From contig CACNLM010000004.1 in the NCBI GenBank assembly GCA_902621305.1, positions 54,488 through 118,487 of the forward strand: a DNA stretch of 64,000 nt, read 5' to 3'. Source of the stretch: an uncultured Alphaproteobacteria bacterium (GTDB taxonomy: Bacteria; Pseudomonadota; Alphaproteobacteria; HIMB59; GCA-002718135). This document shows positions 60,965-64,000 of the stretch, piece after piece. Positions within the stretch are counted from its first letter, which is position 1. Each line of letters starts with the position of its first letter. Made by a program: the position numbers and the translations under genes. The notes beneath the pieces are model-generated. The model did no database searches and was not told where the DNA came from. It saw only the letters and a list, made by a program, of their open reading frames with translations.

Positions 60965-62393
60965 GATCTTTATCAGCAATTATTTCAGCTAATCTAAGTA
61001 GATTAGTAGTGCCAGCACTTCCAAATGGAACACCAGCTGAGATAACCACGTTATCTCCTGGTTTTACTAATTTTTTATTTTTAGCAATTGAACATGCAAT
61101 ATTAACCATATCTTGTGCATTTTGAGCATCTTCTTGAGTATGACAGGAGTTTACACCCCAGTATAATTGCATTTTTCTTGTAGTATTAATATTTGGAGAT
61201 AAACCAACAATTTGAACTGGCGCTCTTTCTCTAGCCATTCTAGTCGTTGTTCTTCCACTTACAGAAAATGTAATTATTGCTTTTGCATCTGATTTTTTTG
61301 CAATTGAGTACGCTGCTAATGTTATTGCATCTGTATTATCAACATCATCAATATTTTCTTGTATAATTCGTAAATCATAATTATTTTTATCGTTTTCAAC
61401 ATTTTCTATAATTTTATTCATAGTTATTACTACTTCTATTGGATGTGCTCCAACGGCAGATTCACCAGATAACATTACAGCATCTGCTCCGTCGTAAATA
61501 GCATTAGCAACATCCGATGCTTCAGCTCTAGTTGGAACAAGATTTTCAATCATACTTTCAAGCATTTGTGTAGCAACAACAACTGGTTTACCAAAGTGCC
61601 TACATCTCTTAATAATATTTTTTTGAACTATAGGAACTTGTTCTGTTGGCATTTCAACACCCAAATCACCTCTGGCTATCATAATACCATCTGCAGCATT
61701 TATAATATCATCAATATTTTTTACTGCTGAAGGTTTTTCAATTTTTGCCATCACGAGTACTTTATTGTTAATTATTTTTTTTAGTTTGAGAATATCCTCT
61801 GCTTGTTGCACGAAAGAAAGTGCAACCCAATCAACGCCCATATCTAATGCCTTCATTAGATCAGATTTGTCTTTTTTGGTAAGAGCGTCTATTGGAAGAA
61901 TAACATCTGGAATATTTACACCTTTGTTATTTGAGATTTCAGCATCATTTAAAACTTCTGTTATTAAACTATCTTTTTTTTGTTCAATAACTTGTAATCT
62001 AATCCTTCCATCATTTACTAATAAAATAGTATTAGGTGTTAAAAAATCATATATTTCTTCATGGGGAAAGTTAACCCTATTATTATCTCCGGGTTCAGTT
62101 GAAAGATCTAGTATAAAATTTTGACCTTTAACTAAATTTTCTTTTGTATTCTTAAATTTACCCACTCTTAACTTGGGTCCTTGTAAGTCAGCTAATATGC
62201 ATGATGCATGATTATGTTTTTCTTCAAGAGATCTAATAGTTTCATAATTTTTTCTATGAGATTCTAAATCACCATGTGAAAAATTTAATCTAAAAACATC
62301 ACATCCAGCCACAAATAAATCTTCTATTATTTTTTTATCTGATGATGCAGGTCCTAAAGTAGCTAAAATTTTAGCTTTTCTGTTACGTTTCAT
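60957..62393 (-). CDS. pyk: Pyruvate kinase
   Basis: Converts PEP and ADP to pyruvate and ATP. KILATLGPASSDKK, FRLNFSHGDLESH, ADLQGPKLRVG, the signature VLVMAKIEKPSAVKNID, IMIARGDLGVEMP, KPVVVATQMLESMI, and PTRAEASDVANAIYDGADAVMLSGE. 478 residues, full length. It takes Entner-Doudoroff intermediates from the uronate island to pyruvate in principle. Divergent from the DUF1244 gene, a neighbourhood familiar from alphaproteobacteria. Confidence 0.96.
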   Translation of the reverse strand: MKRNRKAKILATLGPASSDKKIIEDLFVAGCDVFRLNFSHGDLESHRKNYETIRSLEEKHNHASCILADLQGPKLRVGKFKNTKENLVKGQNFILDLSTEPGDNNRVNFPHEEIYDFLTPNTILLVNDGRIRLQVIEQKKDSLITEVLNDAEISNNKGVNIPDVILPIDALTKKDKSDLMKALDMGVDWVALSFVQQAEDILKLKKIINNKVLVMAKIEKPSAVKNIDDIINAADGIMIARGDLGVEMPTEQVPIVQKNIIKRCRHFGKPVVVATQMLESMIENLVPTRAEASDVANAIYDGADAVMLSGESAVGAHPIEVVITMNKIIENVENDKNNYDLRIIQENIDDVDNTDAITLAAYSIAKKSDAKAIITFSVSGRTTTRMARERAPVQIVGLSPNINTTRKMQLYWGVNSCHTQEDAQNAQDMVNIACSIAKNKKLVKPGDNVVISAGVPFGSAGTTNLLRLAEIIADKDLK

Positions 62394-62446
62394 TAATTAT
62401 TATATATATATCACAAAAAAAGATTTATATAATTTATTTACGTAAT

Positions 62447-62737
62447 ATGACAAAAAACTTTGATAGAGATTTACTTGCTGATGTTGCAGAAAGATTGATT
62501 CATCATCTAAAAAATAGAACAGATGTTCAAAATATTGATTTAATGAATTTGTCAGGTTTTTGTAGAAACTGTCTTTCAAAATGGTATGTTAGTGCTGCAG
62601 AGAAGAAAAATATTTCTATTTCATACGATGAGGCACGAGAAATGATTTATGGTATGCCATACGCAGAGTGGAAAACAAAATTTCAAAAAGAAATAACTCC
62701 TGAACAAAAAGAAAAGTTTGATAAAGGAAAAACTTAA
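62447..62737 (+). CDS. DUF1244 family protein
   Basis: 96 residues: DVAERLIHHLKNRTDVQNIDLMNLSGFCRNCLSKWY with paired Cys, then YDEAREMIYGMPYAEWKTKFQ. Family of small alpha/gammaproteobacterial proteins without established function; the FCRNCL element suggests metal or thiol chemistry. Overlaps the convergent acyl-CoA synthetase by four bases. Confidence 0.9.
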   Translation: MTKNFDRDLLADVAERLIHHLKNRTDVQNIDLMNLSGFCRNCLSKWYVSAAEKKNISISYDEAREMIYGMPYAEWKTKFQKEITPEQKEKFDKGKT

Positions 62738-64000
62738 TATAGTTTTTCTAAATTCTCTCCATACATCTCTTTTACTTTAAACCTTCTTACTTTCATGGAA
62801 GGAGTCATCATATTGTTTTCAATTGTAAACTCGTGATCAATTAGAATAAATTTTCTTATTTGTTCAATACTAGAGAGACTTTTATTGACTTTATCTATAA
62901 CTTCTCTCATCTTTTTATCAAATGAAGAATTTTGAATTATTTTATTTAAATCGCCTTCAACATTATTTTCTTTTGCCCATTCTAAAGCTAAATCCTTATT
63001 AGGAACCAGGATTGCTACTAAGTAATTTTTGAAATCTCCATATAACATTGATTGAGCAATTTCAGGTTCAATATCTAGTTTTGCCTCTATTCTTGAAGGA
63101 GAAATATTATCTCCACCAGCATTTACAATAATATCTTTTTTCCTATCCGTTATTTTTAAATAATCTTCTTCATCAAATTCACCAATATCACCTGTATGAA
63201 CCCACCCATCAATTATAGTTTTATTAGTTGACTCAGGATCATTCCAATAACCATTCATAATTAGTTCACCACGAGCTAAAATTTCTCCATCTTCAGAAAT
63301 TTTTACTTCATTTCCTTGAAGAACTTTTCCAACAGTATCTAATTTAATTTTTTCAGGAGGGTTTGCAGAAATAACAGGAGCAGTTTCAGTTTGTCCGTAT
63401 CCTTGAAGTAGTGGAAGGCCAAGGGCGCTTAGGTATAATCCAACTTCAAAATTTAGTGCTGCGCCTCCGGATATCAATGCTCTCAGACTTCCGCCAAATC
63501 TTTTTTTAACCTTTTTTCTTACTATTCTATCCATTAATCCATTCATAAATCTTTCAAAGAAACTCATGTCTTCATCAAAATATTTTTTCTTTCCTAGATT
63601 TAATGTAATTGCAAAGAACCTTTGACTTAATTTACTTTGGTTTTTTAAGTCCTTGTGAAATACGTGTGTGTAAAGAGTCATAAAATCTTGGAACAGCTGT
63701 CATAAAATGTGGAGCAGCTTCAGCCATATTCACTAATAGTTTATCAATACTTTCCGCGTAATAGATCTGTGCACCTTGCCCCATTTCTAAGAATTGTAAA
63801 GTATGCTCATAGGAATGGGATAAAGGCAACCATGATAAATATCTAATTTCTTTTGTTAAATCACTGGTAAGACTCTCAAGTAATTTATCACAGGAAGCAC
63901 AGTTTCTTAGCATAGCTCCGTGACTCAACATTACTCCCTTAGGGTTCCCCCCTGTCCCAGAGGTATATATAATACATGCTGTATCTTTTCTGTTAAAATT
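62734..64000 (-). pseudogene. Long-chain acyl-CoA synthetase (AMP-binding), frameshifted and cut by window edge
   Basis: Activates fatty acids to acyl-CoA. The minus-strand frame is open to base 64000 and contains the P-loop-like YTSGTGGNPKGVMLSHGAM (canonical has TT), then WLPLSHSYEHTLQF and MTAVPRFYDSLHTRI. It terminates at 63632 after SQGLKKPK, while the continuation (NQSKLSQRFF, SGGAALNFEVGLYL, LQGYGQTETAP, GWVHTGDIGE, DRKKDIIVNAGGDNISPSRIE) is in another frame. The two join cleanly as GLKNQSKLSQ if the A6 run at 63641-63646 (T6 on the plus strand) had five bases. A sequencing or assembly indel, a recent mutation or slippage could each explain it. No other lesion is visible, so the gene is probably functional or recently lost. 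Confidence 0.85.

Noticed and set aside
61765-62124. Plus-strand 119-residue ORF antisense to pyruvate kinase
   Set aside because: Lies entirely inside a fully conserved pyruvate kinase; composition is that of a reverse-frame shadow.
63641-63646. Programmed -1 frameshift on an A-AAA-AAC heptamer
   Set aside because: Restoring the downstream frame requires +1 (or -2), not -1, so the slippery heptamer is in the wrong phase.

Overview
The window is AT-rich (roughly 30% GC by eye), with genes packed end to end: many 1-17 base overlaps and no gene-free stretch longer than about 155 bases. An ALAS-type hemA, a GcrA-type sigma-interaction domain, HemJ, DUF1244, the TIGR03643 family and a MotA/OmpA-type envelope pair point to an alphaproteobacterium. 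The low GC and compactness suggest a streamlined marine lineage (Pelagibacterales/HIMB59/AEGEAN-169-like); this placement is inference from gene content, not a phylogenetic result. I found no rRNA, tRNA, CRISPR array, transposase, integrase or prophage gene.

Bases 1-22,160 form a sugar catabolic island. It opens with the 3' part of a CUT1 (MalK-type) sugar ABC ATPase, three consecutive but dissimilar Gfo/Idh/MocA oxidoreductases and a D-2-hydroxyacid dehydrogenase. A hexuronate route follows: uronate isomerase-like UxaC, UxuB-type reductase, UxuA, and (at the far end) KdgK and Eda. Embedded in it is a non-phosphorylating L-fucose route. It has a CUT2 (Rbs-type) importer, an aldo/keto reductase acting as presumed fucose dehydrogenase, L-fuconate dehydratase, L-fuconolactonase, a GH29 alpha-L-fucosidase without signal peptide, and a RhaM-type mutarotase. 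A 5'-truncated MalG-type permease lies between the lactonase and the fucosidase. It looks like the scar of a lost oligosaccharide importer. Together the genes would turn fucose and uronates, the typical sugars of algal exopolymers, into pyruvate-level intermediates. The last steps from 2-keto-3-deoxy-L-fuconate are not evident here.

Bases 22,156-31,402 are mixed housekeeping and envelope genes: a ureohydrolase, peroxiredoxin, NUDIX hydrolase, MsrA, a GcrA C-terminal-domain protein without HTH, cyclopropane-fatty-acid synthase behind a near-consensus promoter, a MotA/TolQ-like channel with a coiled-coil OmpA partner containing exact 63-residue repeats, a pentapeptide-repeat protein, an unlisted small lipoprotein ORF and an EamA transporter.

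Bases 31,399-38,065 are a haem biosynthesis block: hemA, cytochrome b561, hemC with a HemD-like extension, hemE, hemH, hemF and hemJ. It is followed by nth. Bases 38,862-45,243 encode a di/oligopeptide ABC importer with a fused DppD-DppF ATPase and a convergent M24 aminopeptidase that could process the imported peptides.

Bases 45,293-64,000 are general metabolism and housekeeping: a YqaA-like protein, RmuC, YajQ, LysE, GST, a TPR protein, an AEC transporter, an AsmA-like protein, a dimethylglycine dehydrogenase-like enzyme, HIBYL-CoA hydrolase, UvrB, a two-gene saccharopine pathway, TauE, aspartate aminotransferase, pyruvate kinase and DUF1244. The window ends in an acyl-CoA synthetase gene carrying a frameshift in an A6 tract.
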